Below, in pieces: positions 32,962-46,667 of a stretch of 64,000 bases of DNA (position 1 is its first letter; each line of letters begins with the position of its first letter). This DNA is from Sphingomonadales bacterium. GTDB taxonomy: Bacteria > Pseudomonadota > Alphaproteobacteria > Sphingomonadales > Sphingomonadaceae. Location of the stretch: contig JAIXOE010000042.1 in NCBI GenBank assembly GCA_027486895.1, positions 1 through 64,000 of the forward strand. The letters are read 5' to 3'. The notes beneath the pieces were generated by a model. That model made no database searches and was not told the origin of the DNA. It was given only the letters and a program-made list of their open reading frames with translations. A program made the position numbers and the translations under genes.

Positions 32962-34233
32962 TTACGCAGCGTCCTCTTTGCTCGATTTCGCCGATTTTGC
33001 GTAAACAAGGACAGGTGTCTTGCGGCCTTCGACGACATCCTTGTCGACCACGACTTCATCGACGCCATCGAACGTTGGCAAATCGAACATCGTATCCAGC
33101 AAAATGGCTTCGAGAATTGACCGCAGCCCGCGTGCACCCGTCTTGCGCTCAATCGCCTTCTTCGCGACCGCTTCCAACGCGTCATCGGTAAAGCTCAGGC
33201 CGACATCTTCCATTTCGAACAGCTTGCGATACTGCTTCACGAGCGCGTTTTTCGGCTCTGACAGGATCTTCACCAGCGCGGCGATATCCAGATCTTCCAG
33301 CGTCGCAGTGACGGGCAGACGACCTACAAATTCAGGGATAAGACCATATTTCAACAAATCTTCTGGTTCGATCTGCTTGAGTATCTCGCCCGTTCCGCGC
33401 TCATCCGGATCAGAAACATGGGCACCAAAGCCAATCGATTTGCCTTCAAGACGATTTGAAATAATCTTTTCAAGGCCAGCAAATGCACCGCCACAGATGA
33501 ACAAGATGTTGGTGGTGTCAACCTGCAGGAATTCCTGCTGAGGATGCTTGCGGCCGCCCTGCGGTGGAACGCTTGCGGTTGTGCCTTCCATAAGCTTCAG
33601 CAACGCCTGCTGAACGCCCTCACCGCTCACGTCACGGGTGATGGATGGGTTTTCGGCTTTCCGGCTAATCTTGTCGATTTCGTCGATATAAACGATGCCG
33701 CGCTGTGCTTTTTCGACATTATAGTCCGACGCCTGCAGCAGCTTGAGGATGATGTTTTCAACGTCTTCGCCAACATAGCCCGCTTCAGTCAGGGTCGTGG
33801 CGTCGGCCATTGTAAATGGCACGTCAAATGTCTTTGCCAGTGTCTGGGCAAGCAAGGTTTTTCCGCAGCCAGTTGGGCCAACCAGCAGGATGTTCGACTT
33901 TGCAAGCTCAACGTCGGCGCCCTTGGCACCGTGGTTAAGCCGCTTATAGTGGTTATGAACAGCAACCGACAATACGCGCTTTGCCTGCGGTTGACCGATA
34001 ACGTAATCGTCAAGAACCTCGCAGATTTCCTGCGGCGTAGGAACTTCACCTTCCTTGCGGCCGGTGAGCGCTCCCTTGGTTTCTTCACGAATGATGTCGT
34101 TGCAAAGCTCAACGCATTCATCACAGATGAATACGGTCGGGCCAGCGATCAACTTGCGGACTTCGTGCTGTGACTTTCCACAGAATGAGCAATATAATGT
34201 GCTCTTAGTGTCGGATCCGCTTAACTTCGTCAT
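32962..34233 (-). CDS. clpX: ATP-dependent protease ATP-binding subunit ClpX
   Basis: AAA+ unfoldase of 423 aa that feeds ClpP. The N-terminal zinc domain has [14 protein letters not shown] (Cys15 and Cys18) and a second Cys pair, ICDECVELC. Walker A is [10 protein letters not shown] and Walker B is [10 protein letters not shown]; the pore-loop region and the LCN-binding GFGAHV-type IGF loop (SIGFGAHVS) are present. In Caulobacter ClpXP degrades CtrA, CpdR-dependent, which links this gene functionally to chpT. It follows clpP by 134 bases on the same strand. Confidence 0.97.
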   Translation of the reverse strand: MTKLSGSDTKSTLYCSFCGKSQHEVRKLIAGPTVFICDECVELCNDIIREETKGALTGRKEGEVPTPQEICEVLDDYVIGQPQAKRVLSVAVHNHYKRLNHGAKGADVELAKSNILLVGPTGCGKTLLAQTLAKTFDVPFTMADATTLTEAGYVGEDVENIILKLLQASDYNVEKAQRGIVYIDEIDKISRKAENPSITRDVSGEGVQQALLKLMEGTTASVPPQGGRKHPQQEFLQVDTTNILFICGGAFAGLEKIISNRLEGKSIGFGAHVSDPDERGTGEILKQIEPEDLLKYGLIPEFVGRLPVTATLEDLDIAALVKILSEPKNALVKQYRKLFEMEDVGLSFTDDALEAVAKKAIERKTGARGLRSILEAILLDTMFDLPTFDGVDEVVVDKDVVEGRKTPVLVYAKSAKSSKEDAA

Positions 34234-34367
34234 AATATGTCCTGCTACCACGCCGAAACGGGGCGTACTTTATTGAACCAACATCCTAAAGATGCGTTCC
34301 GATTTGGCAATAGCCCAAAATGGACTGTACCATCTTAGTATTGGTCTGAACGCGATTGCTAACGCGA

Positions 34368-35000
34368 TCAGTCAGCGCTCGCTTCAGCGTTTGGTGGACG
34401 CTTGTCGAAGACTTGATCCACAAGGCCAAATGCCTTGGCTTCATCCGCCTCAAGGAACGTGTCGCGGTCCATTGCTTTTTCGATGTCTTTCAGAGGCTTG
34501 CCAGTATATTTGGCGTACAGATCGTTCATGCGCTTGCGAATGCGCAGGATTTCATTCGCCTGAATCTGGATATCGGAAGCCATACCACGCGCGCCGCCTG
34601 ATGGCTGATGCACCATGATGCGCGCATTGGTCAACGCAACACGCATACCGGGCTCACCCGCTGCCAAAAGGAAGCTGCCCATCGACGCCGCCTGACCGAT
34701 GCAGACTGTTCCGACCTTTGGACGGATATATTGCATCGTGTCGTGGATCGCCATGCCAGCGGTCACAACGCCGCCCGGCGAGTTGATGTACATCCAAATG
34801 TCTTTCTTTGGATTATCCGACTCAAGGAACAAGAGCTGCGCCGTGATGACCGAGGCCATATTGTCCTCGACTTCACCCGTCACAAATATGATCCGCTCGC
34901 GCAGAAGCCGCGAAAAGATGTCCCAGCTCCGCTCTCCGCGGTTCGATTGCTCGATAACAACGGGAACTAGGGCTTGTACCGGATCAAATGGGACGTGCAT
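34368..35000 (-). CDS. clpP: ATP-dependent Clp protease proteolytic subunit ClpP
   Basis: A 210-aa serine peptidase that forms a tetradecamer with ClpX or ClpA. The catalytic triad is Ser106 ([11 protein letters not shown]), His131 (MVHQPSGG) and the Asp in [11 protein letters not shown]. The [15 protein letters not shown] loop is conserved. The start at 35000 yields [18 protein letters not shown]. It is the first gene of clpP-clpX. Trigger factor, usually next to clpP, lies 2.5 kb away beyond katG. Confidence 0.97.
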   Translation of the reverse strand: MHVPFDPVQALVPVVIEQSNRGERSWDIFSRLLRERIIFVTGEVEDNMASVITAQLLFLESDNPKKDIWMYINSPGGVVTAGMAIHDTMQYIRPKVGTVCIGQAASMGSFLLAAGEPGMRVALTNARIMVHQPSGGARGMASDIQIQANEILRIRKRMNDLYAKYTGKPLKDIEKAMDRDTFLEADEAKAFGLVDQVFDKRPPNAEASAD

Positions 35001-35180
35001 GAAATACCTCTGAGTTGTTCTGTTTTTACGTTATTGCCTACATCGGCGCGGGCAGACAAAGTTTCAAGCAGGAAAAAGGTTAAGTTCGCGTGCAGGCTGC
35101 AGTGATTTTATGAATTGCGCATTCCGCTTTATGCGGCAAAATCGATTAGTCTTTAGATATTCATTGCTTTGACCGATTAA

Positions 35181-37427
<2,247 letters not shown>

Positions 37428-37446
37428 GTCACCGCCACCAAAACAA

Positions 37447-37479
37447 GAAAGGCCCCGGAATCCCGGGGCCTTTTCTTTT
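37447..37479. terminator. Bidirectional intrinsic terminator between katG and tig
   Basis: AAGGCCCCGG pairs with CCGGGGCCTT around a short AATC loop and is followed by TTTTCTTTT. An A tract precedes it, so it can end both katG (plus) and tig (minus). Confidence 0.88.
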
Positions 37480-37495
37480 GTCCAAAGCTGGACGA

Positions 37496-38995
37496 TTATT
37501 TCTTAGGCGCAGCCTTTTTAGCAGGCGCTTTCTTGGCAGGCGCTGCTTCCGCGTCAGCCTTAGGGGCAGCTTTCTTTGCAGCAGACTTAGCTTCCTTTGC
37601 AGGAGCTTCTTCCTTGGCTGCAGCCTTCTTTGCTGGTGCCTTCTTCTTGGCCGCTGGCTTTGCTTCTGGCTCAGCTTCAATCGCCGCTTCAAGAACGTCC
37701 TTGGTAACGGTCTTTTCGGTGACGGTCGCCTTGTCGAACAAGAAATCTACAACCTTGTCTTCAAACATTGGCGCACGCAGCTGGGCTGCAGCCATCGGGT
37801 TTTCCTGCAGATATTGCACGAAACGCTGACGATCTTCAGGGCGATATTGCTGCGCAGCTTGCTGCACGAGCATGTTCATTTCCTGTTGGCTGACTTCAAC
37901 GCCATTTGCCTGACCGATTTCGGAGAGCAGAAGACCAAGGCGAACGCGGCGGACGGCGATATCGCGATATTCTTCGCGCTCGGCTTCCATTTCCTTCTTA
38001 GCCGCTTCAGCATCTTCTTCACGGGCAGCTTCCTGCTCCAACTGTGCCCAAATCTGCTCGAATTCGGCTTCGACCATCGATGGCGGCACGTCAAAGTCAT
38101 GATCCGCAGCAAGCTGATCCAGCAGCTGGCGCTTCATATATGTGCGGGTCAGACCGTTATGTTCTTGCTCAACCTGAACCTTCATCAACTCGCGCAGCTT
38201 GTCGATACCGTCGAGGCCGAACATCTTGGCAAGATTATCGTCGGCTTTCGCTTCGACAGGCTTGCGCACTTCGTTGACGACGATGTCAAAAGTTGCGGCC
38301 TTGCCCTTCAGGTTTTCGGCGTTGTAATCTTCTGGGAAGGTTACGTTCAGAACCTTCTCGTCATTGGCTTTGACACCAACGAGCTGGTCTTCGAAACCGG
38401 GGATCAACTGGCCCGAGCCAAGCTCAACCGCCATGCCTTCGCCCTTGCCGCCTTCGAAAGGTACGCCGTCAACCTTGCCTTCAAAGTCGATAACGACGCT
38501 GTCGCCCATTTTTGCGGCATATTTCTTGTCAGCCGCTTCAAAGCTCTTTTGGCCTTCGGCCAGCTTCAGGATGGATTCGTCAACCTGTGCGTCGCTGACT
38601 TCAACCGTCAGGCGCTCGAGAGTGATGCTATCAATCGACGGCGCGGAAATGGCAGGCAGGATTTCAAGATGGAAATCGACAACCGCGTCTTTGCCGGGCT
38701 CGTAGTCGTTATCCAGATGCACATGCGGCTGAGTCGCAGGGCGCAGCTTGTTGTCAGAAATCGCCTTTTGGACGCCTTCCTGGATCGAGCTGTTCAGCGC
38801 GTCCTGAAGCAGCGAGTCCTTATGCATTTTCTTGACCAGATTGGCTGGAGCCTTACCAGCGCGGAAACCGGGCATCCGCACCTGAGGCGCGATTTTCTTT
38901 ACCTCGGCATCGATGCGTGATTCGACGTCTTTCGCGGTAATCGTCATACGATATGCGCGCTTCAGGCCTTCATTCTGTGTCTCGACGGTTTGCAT
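37496..38995 (-). CDS. tig: Trigger factor with a Lys/Ala-rich C-terminal tail
   Basis: A ribosome-bound chaperone and prolyl isomerase of 499 aa. The ribosome-binding domain contains the conserved PGFRAGKAP loop (VRMPGFRAGKAP, in the G-F-R-x-G-K-x-P form). The FKBP-type domain (about 160-245) includes GDSVVIDFEGKVDG and SGQLIPGFEDQLVG. The C-terminal substrate domain follows. The last 60 residues are an extra basic tail of KKAPAKKAAAKEE-type repeats absent from E. coli trigger factor. I chose 38995 (MQTVETQNEG), the usual start. The tail resembles histone H1-like tails in composition; its function is unknown. Confidence 0.95.
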   Translation of the reverse strand: MQTVETQNEGLKRAYRMTITAKDVESRIDAEVKKIAPQVRMPGFRAGKAPANLVKKMHKDSLLQDALNSSIQEGVQKAISDNKLRPATQPHVHLDNDYEPGKDAVVDFHLEILPAISAPSIDSITLERLTVEVSDAQVDESILKLAEGQKSFEAADKKYAAKMGDSVVIDFEGKVDGVPFEGGKGEGMAVELGSGQLIPGFEDQLVGVKANDEKVLNVTFPEDYNAENLKGKAATFDIVVNEVRKPVEAKADDNLAKMFGLDGIDKLRELMKVQVEQEHNGLTRTYMKRQLLDQLAADHDFDVPPSMVEAEFEQIWAQLEQEAAREEDAEAAKKEMEAEREEYRDIAVRRVRLGLLLSEIGQANGVEVSQQEMNMLVQQAAQQYRPEDRQRFVQYLQENPMAAAQLRAPMFEDKVVDFLFDKATVTEKTVTKDVLEAAIEAEPEAKPAAKKKAPAKKAAAKEEAPAKEAKSAAKKAAPKADAEAAPAKKAPAKKAAPKK

Positions 38996-39089
38996 AATAT
39001 CTTCTCTATCTACAGGCAAAGCGACGAGCCTTACCTTAAACGTTAAATGGCTTTCGGGTTCAACGACAGCCGGGAACTACCCTATTTCG

Positions 39090-39174
39090 TGGTGCGGGCG
39101 AAGGGACTCGAACCCCCACACCTTGCGATGCCAGAACCTAAATCTGGTGCGTCTACCAATTCCGCCACGCCCGC
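39090..39174 (-). tRNA. tRNA-Leu (anticodon UAG)
   Basis: Read on the minus strand: acceptor GCGGGCG pairs with CGCCCGC, D loop GGAATTGGTAGACGC, anticodon arm CCAGA-TTTAGGT-TCTGG with anticodon TAG (39138-39140). A long variable arm marks a class II tRNA. The T arm has GGTTCGAGTCC-like sequence. Discriminator A and an encoded CCA end it at 39090. It reads CUA and, by wobble, other CUN codons. Confidence 0.97.
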
Positions 39175-39278
39175 TTACGAAAAGCTGCCGTTTCACAAAC
39201 GACGGGAGCCTCTAACGGGAAAGCCCCGCTAGGGCAAGGGCAGAAGCGGCGAAACCACCGCAGCGCCCTCGCAACCTT

Positions 39279-40745
39279 CTAGCCAAGCGCCTTTTTCAGC
39301 AAGTCATTGATGATTTGCGGATTGGCCTTGCCCTGCATCGCCTTCATCGTCTGGCCCACGAAGAAGCCAAACAGCTTGTCTTTGCCTGAGCGATATTCGG
39401 TGACCTTATCTTCATTGGCGGCCATGATCTTGGCGATCTCGGCCTCGATTGCGCCCGTGTCGTTGGTCTGCTTCAGGCCCTTTTCTTCAACGATGGTTGC
39501 GGCACCCTGCCCTGTTTCAAGCATGATTTCGAAGACCTGCTTGGCGATGCTGCCGCTGATTGTGCCATCGGCGACAAGGCCAAGCAATTCAGCGGCTTGC
39601 TTCGGATTGACCGGGCTTTCGTCCAAGGTTTTGCCAAGTTTGTTCAGCGCACCGAACAATTCGGACATCAACCAGTTGGAGCCTTGCTTGGCGTCAACGC
39701 CTTCGGCCAGCAGCTCTTCAAACCAGAATGCCGTTTCGGCTTCAGCGGTCAAAACTGCGGCGTTATAGGCGGTCAGTCCCATGGCTTCGTAGCGTACGCG
39801 TTTGGCGTCGGGAAGTTCTGGCAACGACGCACGACATTCCTCCAGAAATGCGTCGTCTAGCTCGACAGGCAACAAATCAGGGTCGGGAAAATAGCGGTAA
39901 TCATGCGCGTCTTCTTTCGAACGCATCGACCGTGTTTCCATCTTGTTGGGATCGAACAGCCGTGTTTCCTGAACCACTGCGCCGCCGCTTTCGATCAGGT
40001 CAACCTGACGCTGCGCCTCATACTCAATGGCCTGCATCATGAAACGGATCGAATTGACGTTCTTCGTCTCGGTCCGCGTGCCAAGTTCACCACCGGGCTT
40101 GCGGACAGACACGTTGACGTCGGCGCGCATGGAACCTTGTTCCATATTGCCGTCGCACGATCCGACATAACGCAGGATCGAGCGCAGTTTCTTGACATAG
40201 GCGCCAGCCTCTTGCGGGCTACGCATATCGGGGCGCGAGACGATTTCCATCAGCGCCACGCCCGATCGGTTCAGGTCGACAAAGGACATTGTCGGATGCT
40301 GGTCGTGCATCAGCTTGCCTGCGTCCTGTTCGACATGGATTCGCTCGATGCCGATTTTCTTGACCGCGCTGTCGGGGTCTTTTTCGTTGAGCGTAACCTC
40401 GATTTCGCCTTCACCCACGATGGGGTGATAGAGCTGCGAAATCTGGTAGCCCTGTGGCAAATCGGCGTAGAAATAATTCTTACGGTCAAAGCGCGACCAG
40501 CGGTTGATCTGCGCATTGATCGCCATGCCCGTGCGGACGGCCTGACGCAGGCATTCGCGGTTTGGCACTGGCAACATGCCGGGCATCGCTGCGTCGACAA
40601 GTGACACATGACTGTTCGGCTCAGCGCCAAAGCCGGTGGACGAGCCCGAAAAGAGTTTGGATTCGCTGGTTACCTGCGCATGGACTTCAAGGCCAATCAC
40701 GACCTCCCACTCGCCGGTGTTTCCCTGGATGCGGTATTCGCTCAT
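39279..40745 (-). CDS. gatB: Asp/Glu-tRNA amidotransferase subunit B
   Basis: The kinase and tRNA-binding subunit of GatCAB, which converts Glu-tRNA(Gln) or Asp-tRNA(Asn) to the amides. The 488-aa protein starts [15 protein letters not shown], the family signature, and includes the [12 protein letters not shown] and [11 protein letters not shown] elements. The YqeY-like tail domain closes it. The start at 40745 is one base after the gatA stop; a longer in-frame reading enters gatA. Presence of GatCAB implies misacylated tRNA use by this organism. Confidence 0.96.
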   Translation of the reverse strand: MSEYRIQGNTGEWEVVIGLEVHAQVTSESKLFSGSSTGFGAEPNSHVSLVDAAMPGMLPVPNRECLRQAVRTGMAINAQINRWSRFDRKNYFYADLPQGYQISQLYHPIVGEGEIEVTLNEKDPDSAVKKIGIERIHVEQDAGKLMHDQHPTMSFVDLNRSGVALMEIVSRPDMRSPQEAGAYVKKLRSILRYVGSCDGNMEQGSMRADVNVSVRKPGGELGTRTETKNVNSIRFMMQAIEYEAQRQVDLIESGGAVVQETRLFDPNKMETRSMRSKEDAHDYRYFPDPDLLPVELDDAFLEECRASLPELPDAKRVRYEAMGLTAYNAAVLTAEAETAFWFEELLAEGVDAKQGSNWLMSELFGALNKLGKTLDESPVNPKQAAELLGLVADGTISGSIAKQVFEIMLETGQGAATIVEEKGLKQTNDTGAIEAEIAKIMAANEDKVTEYRSGKDKLFGFFVGQTMKAMQGKANPQIINDLLKKALG

Positions 40746-40746
40746 A

Positions 40747-42231
40747 TTACCACCACTCTCCGGCTTCCGCCGTAAATCCTGAACGCTGCTCAATGGCGAG
40801 CCCTGCGTTGAGCACAGCCTGTTCGTCGAGCGCTTTACCAATGATCTGCAAGCCCAATGGCAGGCCTTGCTTGTCGAGGCCGCCGGGGACGGACATTGCG
40901 GGCAACCCAGCCAAAGAAGCGGGAACCGCGAAGACGTCATTCAGATACATCGACAATGGGTCGCTGGTTTTCTCGCCAAGGCCAAACGCGGCGCTCGGTG
41001 CCGTTGGCGCGAGGATGAGGTCGCAGCTTGCCCAAGCATTTTCAAAATCGCGTGCGATCAAAGTCCGTACCTTTTGCGCCTGCGTGTAATAAGCGTCATA
41101 GAAACCAGCACTCAGCACATAAGTGCCGATCATGATACGGCGGCGGACTTCTTCGCCGAAACCAGCTGCGCGGGTCGCAGCATACATGTCCTGCAGGCCA
41201 GCCCCTTCTGGCAGGTCCCGCAAACCGAAACGCACGCCATCATAGCGCGCGAGGTTCGATGACGCTTCGGCTGGCGCGATGATGTAGTAAGCGGGCAGCG
41301 CATATTTGGTATGCGGCAAGCTGATGTCGACGATTTCCGCGCCTGCATCCTTCAGCCACGCGATGCCATTATCCCACATCTTGGCGATATCCTCGTCGAT
41401 ACCATCGAGACGATATTCCTTGGGGATGCCAATGCGCTTGCCCTTAAGATCGCTGTTTAAGCCAGCTTCCCATGCGGGCACGGGCAGATCGAGCGAGGTT
41501 GAATCCTTGGGGTCAAAGCCCGCCATTGCCTCCAACATGATGGCACAGTCGCGTACATCGCGCGCCATGGGACCCGCTTGGTCAAGCGAACTTGCAAACG
41601 CGACTACGCCCCAACGCGAGCAGCGGCCATAAGTAGGCTTGATACCGCTAATGCCGACGAATGCCGCTGGCTGGCGGATGGAACCGCCGGTATCGGTTCC
41701 CGTCGCGGCGGGGCAAAGCCGTGCAGCGATGGCCGAGGATGAACCACCTGACGATCCGCCCGGTGCCAGCGGGGCGTTTCCACCGTCATTGCGACGCCAT
41801 GGTGAAATGACATTGCCAAAATAGCTTGTCTCGTTCGACGAACCCATGGCGAACTGGTCAAGGTTGAGCTTGCCAAGCATCCCTGCCCCGGCCTTCCACA
41901 AGTTTGCAGAAACCGTCGATTCATAGGTCGGCACGAAGCCTTCGAGGATATGGCTAGCGGCCGTGGTCTGCACGCCTTCGGTGCAGAACAGATCCTTCAT
42001 GCCAATCGGCACGCCGGCCATCTTGCCAAGTGGCTTGCCCGCCGCACGATCGGTATCGACCGCCTGCGCTGCTTCAATCGCCTTTTCGGGTGTTTCTACA
42101 ATAAAGGCGTTCAATGCCTTTGCTGCAGCAACACGCGCGTTGAGCGCTTCGGCAACCTCGACCGCTTTGAATTCACCGTTGGCCACGCCGTCACGGATCG
42201 CGGCTACGCCCAGTCTCGAAAAATCAGTCAT
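40747..42231 (-). CDS. gatA: Asp/Glu-tRNA amidotransferase subunit A
   Basis: The glutaminase subunit, 494 aa. The Ser-cisSer-Lys triad is visible: Lys in [10 protein letters not shown], cis-Ser in [12 protein letters not shown] and nucleophile Ser in [14 protein letters not shown]. It releases ammonia from glutamine for the GatB reaction. The start overlaps the gatC stop by one base (TAATG), and gatB follows after one base. Its gene order, gatC-gatA-gatB, is canonical. Confidence 0.97.
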   Translation of the reverse strand: MTDFSRLGVAAIRDGVANGEFKAVEVAEALNARVAAAKALNAFIVETPEKAIEAAQAVDTDRAAGKPLGKMAGVPIGMKDLFCTEGVQTTAASHILEGFVPTYESTVSANLWKAGAGMLGKLNLDQFAMGSSNETSYFGNVISPWRRNDGGNAPLAPGGSSGGSSSAIAARLCPAATGTDTGGSIRQPAAFVGISGIKPTYGRCSRWGVVAFASSLDQAGPMARDVRDCAIMLEAMAGFDPKDSTSLDLPVPAWEAGLNSDLKGKRIGIPKEYRLDGIDEDIAKMWDNGIAWLKDAGAEIVDISLPHTKYALPAYYIIAPAEASSNLARYDGVRFGLRDLPEGAGLQDMYAATRAAGFGEEVRRRIMIGTYVLSAGFYDAYYTQAQKVRTLIARDFENAWASCDLILAPTAPSAAFGLGEKTSDPLSMYLNDVFAVPASLAGLPAMSVPGGLDKQGLPLGLQIIGKALDEQAVLNAGLAIEQRSGFTAEAGEWW

Positions 42232-42518
42232 TATTCAATCACCTTGGGCACGCCGAAGAAGCTGCCTTCCTTGGCTGGCGCATTAGCGAGCACCTTGTCA
42301 CGCACGTCGCCATCGGTGACGACGTCATCCCGCAGGCGCAGCTTGTTTGGGATGACCGCGGTCATTGGCTCAACGCCAGTGCAATCGACCTCAGCCAATT
42401 GCTCCACCCAGGCAAGAATGCCATTGAGTTCGCCGACCATCTTGTCAGCCTCAGCATCGCTAATCGCGATACGCGAAAGCCGTGCGATTTTGTTCACGGT
42501 ATCTTTATCTACAGACAT
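42231..42518 (-). CDS. gatC: Asp/Glu-tRNA amidotransferase subunit C
   Basis: A 95-aa subunit that wraps around GatA and stabilises the complex. It has [28 protein letters not shown], and the C-terminal LRDDVV... FFGVPKVIE, all family traits. I chose the ATG at 42518 ([10 protein letters not shown]), which gives the usual length. It heads the gatCAB operon and diverges from the DUF3089 hydrolase gene. Confidence 0.93.
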   Translation of the reverse strand: MSVDKDTVNKIARLSRIAISDAEADKMVGELNGILAWVEQLAEVDCTGVEPMTAVIPNKLRLRDDVVTDGDVRDKVLANAPAKEGSFFGVPKVIE

Positions 42519-42644
42519 GAGCCAGCCGCTAGCATTGCGTCTGCCCCGCTTCAACGGAAAAGCTTTGTCTGTCAGCCTTCATTCAAATTTCCGATGCTAT
42601 TTTCACGAATTTCGGTAAACGCGCATAAAAATCAGGACAGAAAC

Positions 42645-43754
42645 TTGGCTCGTAAATTTCTATATATCGTTGCAGCGCTCATCGTACTCGTCATCGCGGG
42701 CGGTTTCGTCATCCGCATTTACGAGACTGAGCTAACCGAACTGGCATTCGTACCAACGGCAAAGTTCGAGAAACAGGCTGCGTTTGAACAAAACAAATAT
42801 GCGAACAATGACATGTGGTTTGCGCGCCCGGGCAAGCCCGAAAACCCCGCTGACTGGTTGCCTGTCGGCGCGGCCAAGCCCGAAGTTCGCGGATCAGCGG
42901 CGATATTTTTCATTCATCCCACGTCCTACATCGGCAAGGATTATTGGAATGCGCCGCTGGATGATCCGGAATCGCAGGACCGCGCCAAGTTGTTCCTGCG
43001 CGGATTGGCTTCGCCATTTGCCAGCACGGGCGAAATGTGGGCACCGCGCTATCGCCAGGCAGCTATTGGCTCGTTCCTGACAACCAAGCCCGAAGGTCAA
43101 CAGGCGTTAGACGCCGCCTACCAGGACGTTCTTTTGGCGTTCGATGAGTTTGTTGCCAAGGTTCAGAAAGACCGGCCCATTATATTGGCGGGTCACAGCC
43201 AAGGCGCGCTGCATCTTACACATTTGCTGAAGGATCGCGTTACCGGCAAGCCAATCGCCAAACGAATCGTCGCCGCGTATGTTGTTGGCTGGCCAATTTC
43301 CATTGCGACCGATGTTGCTGACATGGGGCTACCCGCATGCTCGGGCCCCGACCAAACCGGATGCATCATGGCGTGGCAAAGTTTTGCCGAGCCAGCCGAG
43401 TATGGCCGCATATTAAAAGTCTACGACGCAACAAATGGTTTCAATGGCGAAAGCCGCAACGGAACTGCAATGTTGTGCACCAATCCGTTGAACGGTGGTG
43501 CAGCTGCTGTCGCAGACATGGAAGCCAATCTAGGCACGCTCAAACCAGACGAAAAGATGGAAACAGGCGAACTGATTGTGGGCGCAGTGCCAGCGCGCTG
43601 CGACGCAAAGGGCTTTCTGTTGGTCGGTGACCCGCCTGAAGTTGGGCCATATGTCCTGCCCGGCAACAACTATCACGTATATGATTTCCCGCTTTTCTGG
43701 GCAAATGTAAGGGCAGATGCCACGTGGCGGCTGCAGAAGTTTCTTCAAAAATGA
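42645..43754 (+). CDS. DUF3089-family alpha/beta hydrolase, membrane-anchored
   Basis: A 369-aa protein with one N-terminal hydrophobic helix (about 5-22, [16 protein letters not shown]) and a DUF3089 fold. The nucleophile elbow is [19 protein letters not shown] and DWL nearby match the family. The substrate is unknown. The TTG at 42645 is my preferred start because AGGA lies 7 bases upstream and the helix then begins at once; an ATG at 42594 is in frame. Its stop overlaps the ruvX start. Confidence 0.78.
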   Translation: MARKFLYIVAALIVLVIAGGFVIRIYETELTELAFVPTAKFEKQAAFEQNKYANNDMWFARPGKPENPADWLPVGAAKPEVRGSAAIFFIHPTSYIGKDYWNAPLDDPESQDRAKLFLRGLASPFASTGEMWAPRYRQAAIGSFLTTKPEGQQALDAAYQDVLLAFDEFVAKVQKDRPIILAGHSQGALHLTHLLKDRVTGKPIAKRIVAAYVVGWPISIATDVADMGLPACSGPDQTGCIMAWQSFAEPAEYGRILKVYDATNGFNGESRNGTAMLCTNPLNGGAAAVADMEANLGTLKPDEKMETGELIVGAVPARCDAKGFLLVGDPPEVGPYVLPGNNYHVYDFPLFWANVRADATWRLQKFLQK

Positions 43755-44212
43755 TTTTTGACGCAGTTGCCGGCTTTTTGGAGCAGCTGCCCGAAGGCGG
43801 CGTGCTGATAGGGCTCGATATCGGCACCAAAACGATTGGCACCGCGTTTTGCGACGCGGGCTGGAGTTTCGCATCGCCGGCCGATTTGATCCGCAGAAGC
43901 AAGTTTTCCAAAGATAAGGCGTTGCTAAGCGCCGCAATTGCAACCCGTCCTACGCGTGGAATCGTTATTGGCTTGCCGCTCAACATGGATGGCAGCGAAA
44001 GCCCCAGAAGCCAGTCAAGCCGCGCTTTTGCGCGCAACATCGCTGACCTGGGGCTTCCGATTCTGTTACGCGACGAACGCTGGTCAACTCAAGCTGTCGA
44101 GCGCGACATGATCGCCGCCGACATGAGCCGCGCCAAACGCGCAGAGAAAATCGACAGCGGTGCAGCGGCATTTATCCTGCAAGGCGCGATCGATGCGCTG
44201 ACGAGCGGGTGA
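43751..44212 (+). CDS. Putative pre-16S rRNA nuclease YqgF / RuvX
   Basis: A 153-aa RNase H-like nuclease proposed to trim the 5' end of 16S rRNA. It has the [14 protein letters not shown] strand with the catalytic Asp, [14 protein letters not shown], and [14 protein letters not shown] with the second acidic residue. The last segment [14 protein letters not shown] carries the third. The ATG overlaps the preceding gene's stop (ATGA). The Holliday-junction name (RuvX) is historical. Confidence 0.9.
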   Translation: MIFDAVAGFLEQLPEGGVLIGLDIGTKTIGTAFCDAGWSFASPADLIRRSKFSKDKALLSAAIATRPTRGIVIGLPLNMDGSESPRSQSSRAFARNIADLGLPILLRDERWSTQAVERDMIAADMSRAKRAEKIDSGAAAFILQGAIDALTSG

Positions 44213-44248
44213 TTTAGGCGGCGCCTGCGTCCCTCCTACCCCACATCC

Positions 44249-44335
44249 GTCACCCTGAACTTGTTTCAGGGTCTATCGTGCAAAATATCCAGAGTTCGAG
44301 CGGATAAATAGACCCTGAAACAAGTTCAGGGTGAC
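44249..44335. repeat. 28-bp perfect inverted repeat
   Basis: The left arm (44249-44276, starting GTCACCCTGAACTTGTTTCA) and right arm (44308-44335) are exact reverse complements with a 31-base loop. They lie between ruvX and pyrB. Each arm contains its own near-palindrome CCCTGAA...TTCAGGG. This resembles the dispersed palindromic repeats seen between genes of sphingomonads; copy number cannot be checked here. Confidence 0.9.
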
Positions 44336-44423
44336 GATCATTACTATGGGGCGATCGTGCGCCACGACCTACCAGACAAAATGATTGAGTCTCCCTCCCT
44401 TTATCCTTAAGGGCATCGCTTTA

Positions 44424-45419
44424 ATGACATGGACACAGCCTTTTGCAGCCGACAGCTTTCCAAGCGGGTCGGGTGCCTTTCCGCACAAGCATTTGCTTGG
44501 TATCGCTGGACTTCAGAAATGGGAAATTCTCTACATCCTGAAAGAGGCTGAGCAATGGGTGGCCTTGAACCGCTCCGGCCCCGCAAAGCATGATGGTAGA
44601 TTGTCCGGCCTGACAATCATCAACGCCTTTTTTGAAAACTCGACACGCACATTGTTGTCGTTCGAAATCGCTGGAAAGCGGCTCGGCGCGGATGTCGTGA
44701 ATATGCACGCGGCGCAATCAAGCGTCAAAAAAGGCGAAACGCTCATCGATACAGCAATGACATTGAACGCCATGCGCGCCGATGCCATTGTCATTCGCCA
44801 TGGCAGTTCCGGCGCGGTGCAATTGATTTCAAGTAAAGTCGATTGCCCCGTTATAAACGCAGGCGATGGGAGCCATGAGCATCCGACTCAGGCTTTACTC
44901 GATTCGCTGACCATCATGCGCCGCAAGGGACGTGTCGAAGGCCAGACTGTGGTCATTTGCGGTGACGTGCTGCACAGCCGCGTTGCGCGTTCGAACCTGT
45001 TTTGCCTTAAAACCTTGGGCGCTGAAGTCCGCGTCGTTGCGCCCCCTGCATTGATGCCAAGCGGCATTGATGCTTTTGGCGCGCAGATTTTCACCAATTT
45101 TGATGCAGCATTGGATGGCGCAGATGTCGTCATGATGCTGCGTCTTCAGAATGAACGCATGCAGGGCGATTTCATTCCCTCCCCGCGCGAGTATTTCCAT
45201 CTATATGGCCTAGACGAACGGCGCCTCGCCCTTGCTAAGCCCGATGCGCTCGTGATGCACCCCGGCCCCATGAACCGCGGCGTAGAGATCGCGAGCAATG
45301 TTGCCGACGATGTTGAACGTTCCGCCATTACTGAACAGGTTGAAATGGGTGTTGCCGTCCGTATGGCCTGCCTCGACATTTTAACCCGAAAAGCACGCGG
45401 TCAGGAGGGTTGGGCATGA
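44424..45419 (+). CDS. pyrB: Aspartate carbamoyltransferase catalytic subunit
   Basis: Catalyses the first committed step of pyrimidine synthesis. The 331-aa protein has the carbamoyl-phosphate motif [13 protein letters not shown], the [14 protein letters not shown] motif and the MHPGPMNRG end motif. I start at 44424 ([10 protein letters not shown]), with AAGGG upstream; an earlier in-frame start exists. It overlaps the pseudo-dihydroorotase gene by 4 bases, an arrangement that supports a PyrB-PyrC' complex of the Pseudomonas type. Confidence 0.95.
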   Translation: MTWTQPFAADSFPSGSGAFPHKHLLGIAGLQKWEILYILKEAEQWVALNRSGPAKHDGRLSGLTIINAFFENSTRTLLSFEIAGKRLGADVVNMHAAQSSVKKGETLIDTAMTLNAMRADAIVIRHGSSGAVQLISSKVDCPVINAGDGSHEHPTQALLDSLTIMRRKGRVEGQTVVICGDVLHSRVARSNLFCLKTLGAEVRVVAPPALMPSGIDAFGAQIFTNFDAALDGADVVMMLRLQNERMQGDFIPSPREYFHLYGLDERRLALAKPDALVMHPGPMNRGVEIASNVADDVERSAITEQVEMGVAVRMACLDILTRKARGQEGWA

Positions 45420-46633
45420 CCGGCATCAGCATATTGAACGGCCACGCAATTTTACCCGGCGCTGACAAAGCCGAATCGCTGCATTTGCATATCGAAAATG
45501 GTAAAATTGCCTCGGTTGGAAAAGCTGCACCGATTGCTGACCAGCTCGACGCCAGCGACCTGATCATCGCGCCGGGCATCATCGATCTGGGCGTATTCAA
45601 AACCGACAAGCCAGCCTTTCGCTTTGGCGGCATCACGCGCGCGGCATTGATGCCCGATCAGTCGCCTGTTCATGACGACCCTGCAACGGTGCGCTTTGCC
45701 GCGCTGAAGGGGAAACCCGATTTGTGGGTGCATCCGCTCGCTGCGGCAACGCAAGGCCTAAACGGACTGCAGATGGCCGAAATCGCGCTCATGAAAGAGG
45801 CGGGCGCGGTTGGCGTTGCAACGGGTCGCAAATGGATTGCAAATAGCGGTATATTGCTGCGCATCATGCGTTACTGCCATGCGCTCGAATTGCCTGTGTT
45901 TGTCCACAGTGAAGATGCGGGACTATCGGGCAACGCGGTTGCGACCGCTGGAGAAACGGCGACGTTGCTGGGTCTATCGAGCGCATCATCCATCACCGAA
46001 GCCCTTGCCATCTCACGCGACCTGCTACTCGCGGAAGAGAGCGGCGCGCATGTGCACTTCCGCCAAGTGACGACGGAACGCGGATTGGACCTTATCCGCG
46101 CAGCAAAAACAAAAGGCTTGCGGATAACCTGCGGCATTACGCCGGGGCATCTCTTCCTTTCGGACAACGCCGTTTCTGATTTCCGGACGTTTGCGCATTT
46201 ATCGCCTCCACTGCGGTCTGAGAGCGACCGGTTGGCGTGTATTGCGGCCGTTGCCGACGGGACGATTGACGTGATTGCGTCCGGACACGACCCGCGCGGG
46301 CCAGAGGACAAGCGCTTGCCCTATTCAGAGAGCGCACCGGGCATGGCGGGGGCGGAGACGCTTCTCGCGTTGTCGCTTAATCTCGTGCGTGACAATGTAA
46401 TTTCGACTGGCCGATTGTTTGAACTGCTGGCGGCAAATCCTGCGAAAATCTTGAGCCTAAATGCCGGTCAAATAGCGGAAGGATATGAGGCAGACCTCAT
46501 ACTCATCGACCCGGATGCGCCGTGGCAAGTCGATGGTGACCGCATGGCTGCACTTGCCGGCAATACACCATTTGACCGCTTGCCGGTTCAGGGCCGCGTG
46601 CGCCAGATGCTAAAGGGCGGCAAGGTCATCTAG
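45416..46633 (+). CDS. Dihydroorotase-like protein, probably non-catalytic (PyrC')
   Basis: A 405-aa amidohydrolase-fold protein. Catalytic dihydroorotases have a D-x-H-x-H zinc motif after the first strand; here the equivalent reads [10 protein letters not shown] with no His. The late DHAPH motif is replaced by [11 protein letters not shown], where His and Asp remain. Loss of the first motif suggests no zinc binding there, so this is likely the structural partner that PyrB needs in this ATCase class. It overlaps pyrB by ATGA. A second, active pyrC must lie elsewhere. Some residual role cannot be excluded. Confidence 0.85.
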   Translation: MTGISILNGHAILPGADKAESLHLHIENGKIASVGKAAPIADQLDASDLIIAPGIIDLGVFKTDKPAFRFGGITRAALMPDQSPVHDDPATVRFAALKGKPDLWVHPLAAATQGLNGLQMAEIALMKEAGAVGVATGRKWIANSGILLRIMRYCHALELPVFVHSEDAGLSGNAVATAGETATLLGLSSASSITEALAISRDLLLAEESGAHVHFRQVTTERGLDLIRAAKTKGLRITCGITPGHLFLSDNAVSDFRTFAHLSPPLRSESDRLACIAAVADGTIDVIASGHDPRGPEDKRLPYSESAPGMAGAETLLALSLNLVRDNVISTGRLFELLAANPAKILSLNAGQIAEGYEADLILIDPDAPWQVDGDRMAALAGNTPFDRLPVQGRVRQMLKGGKVI

Positions 46634-46667
46634 ACCCGCCGCCCTCTCGCATTTCATTCTTATAATT

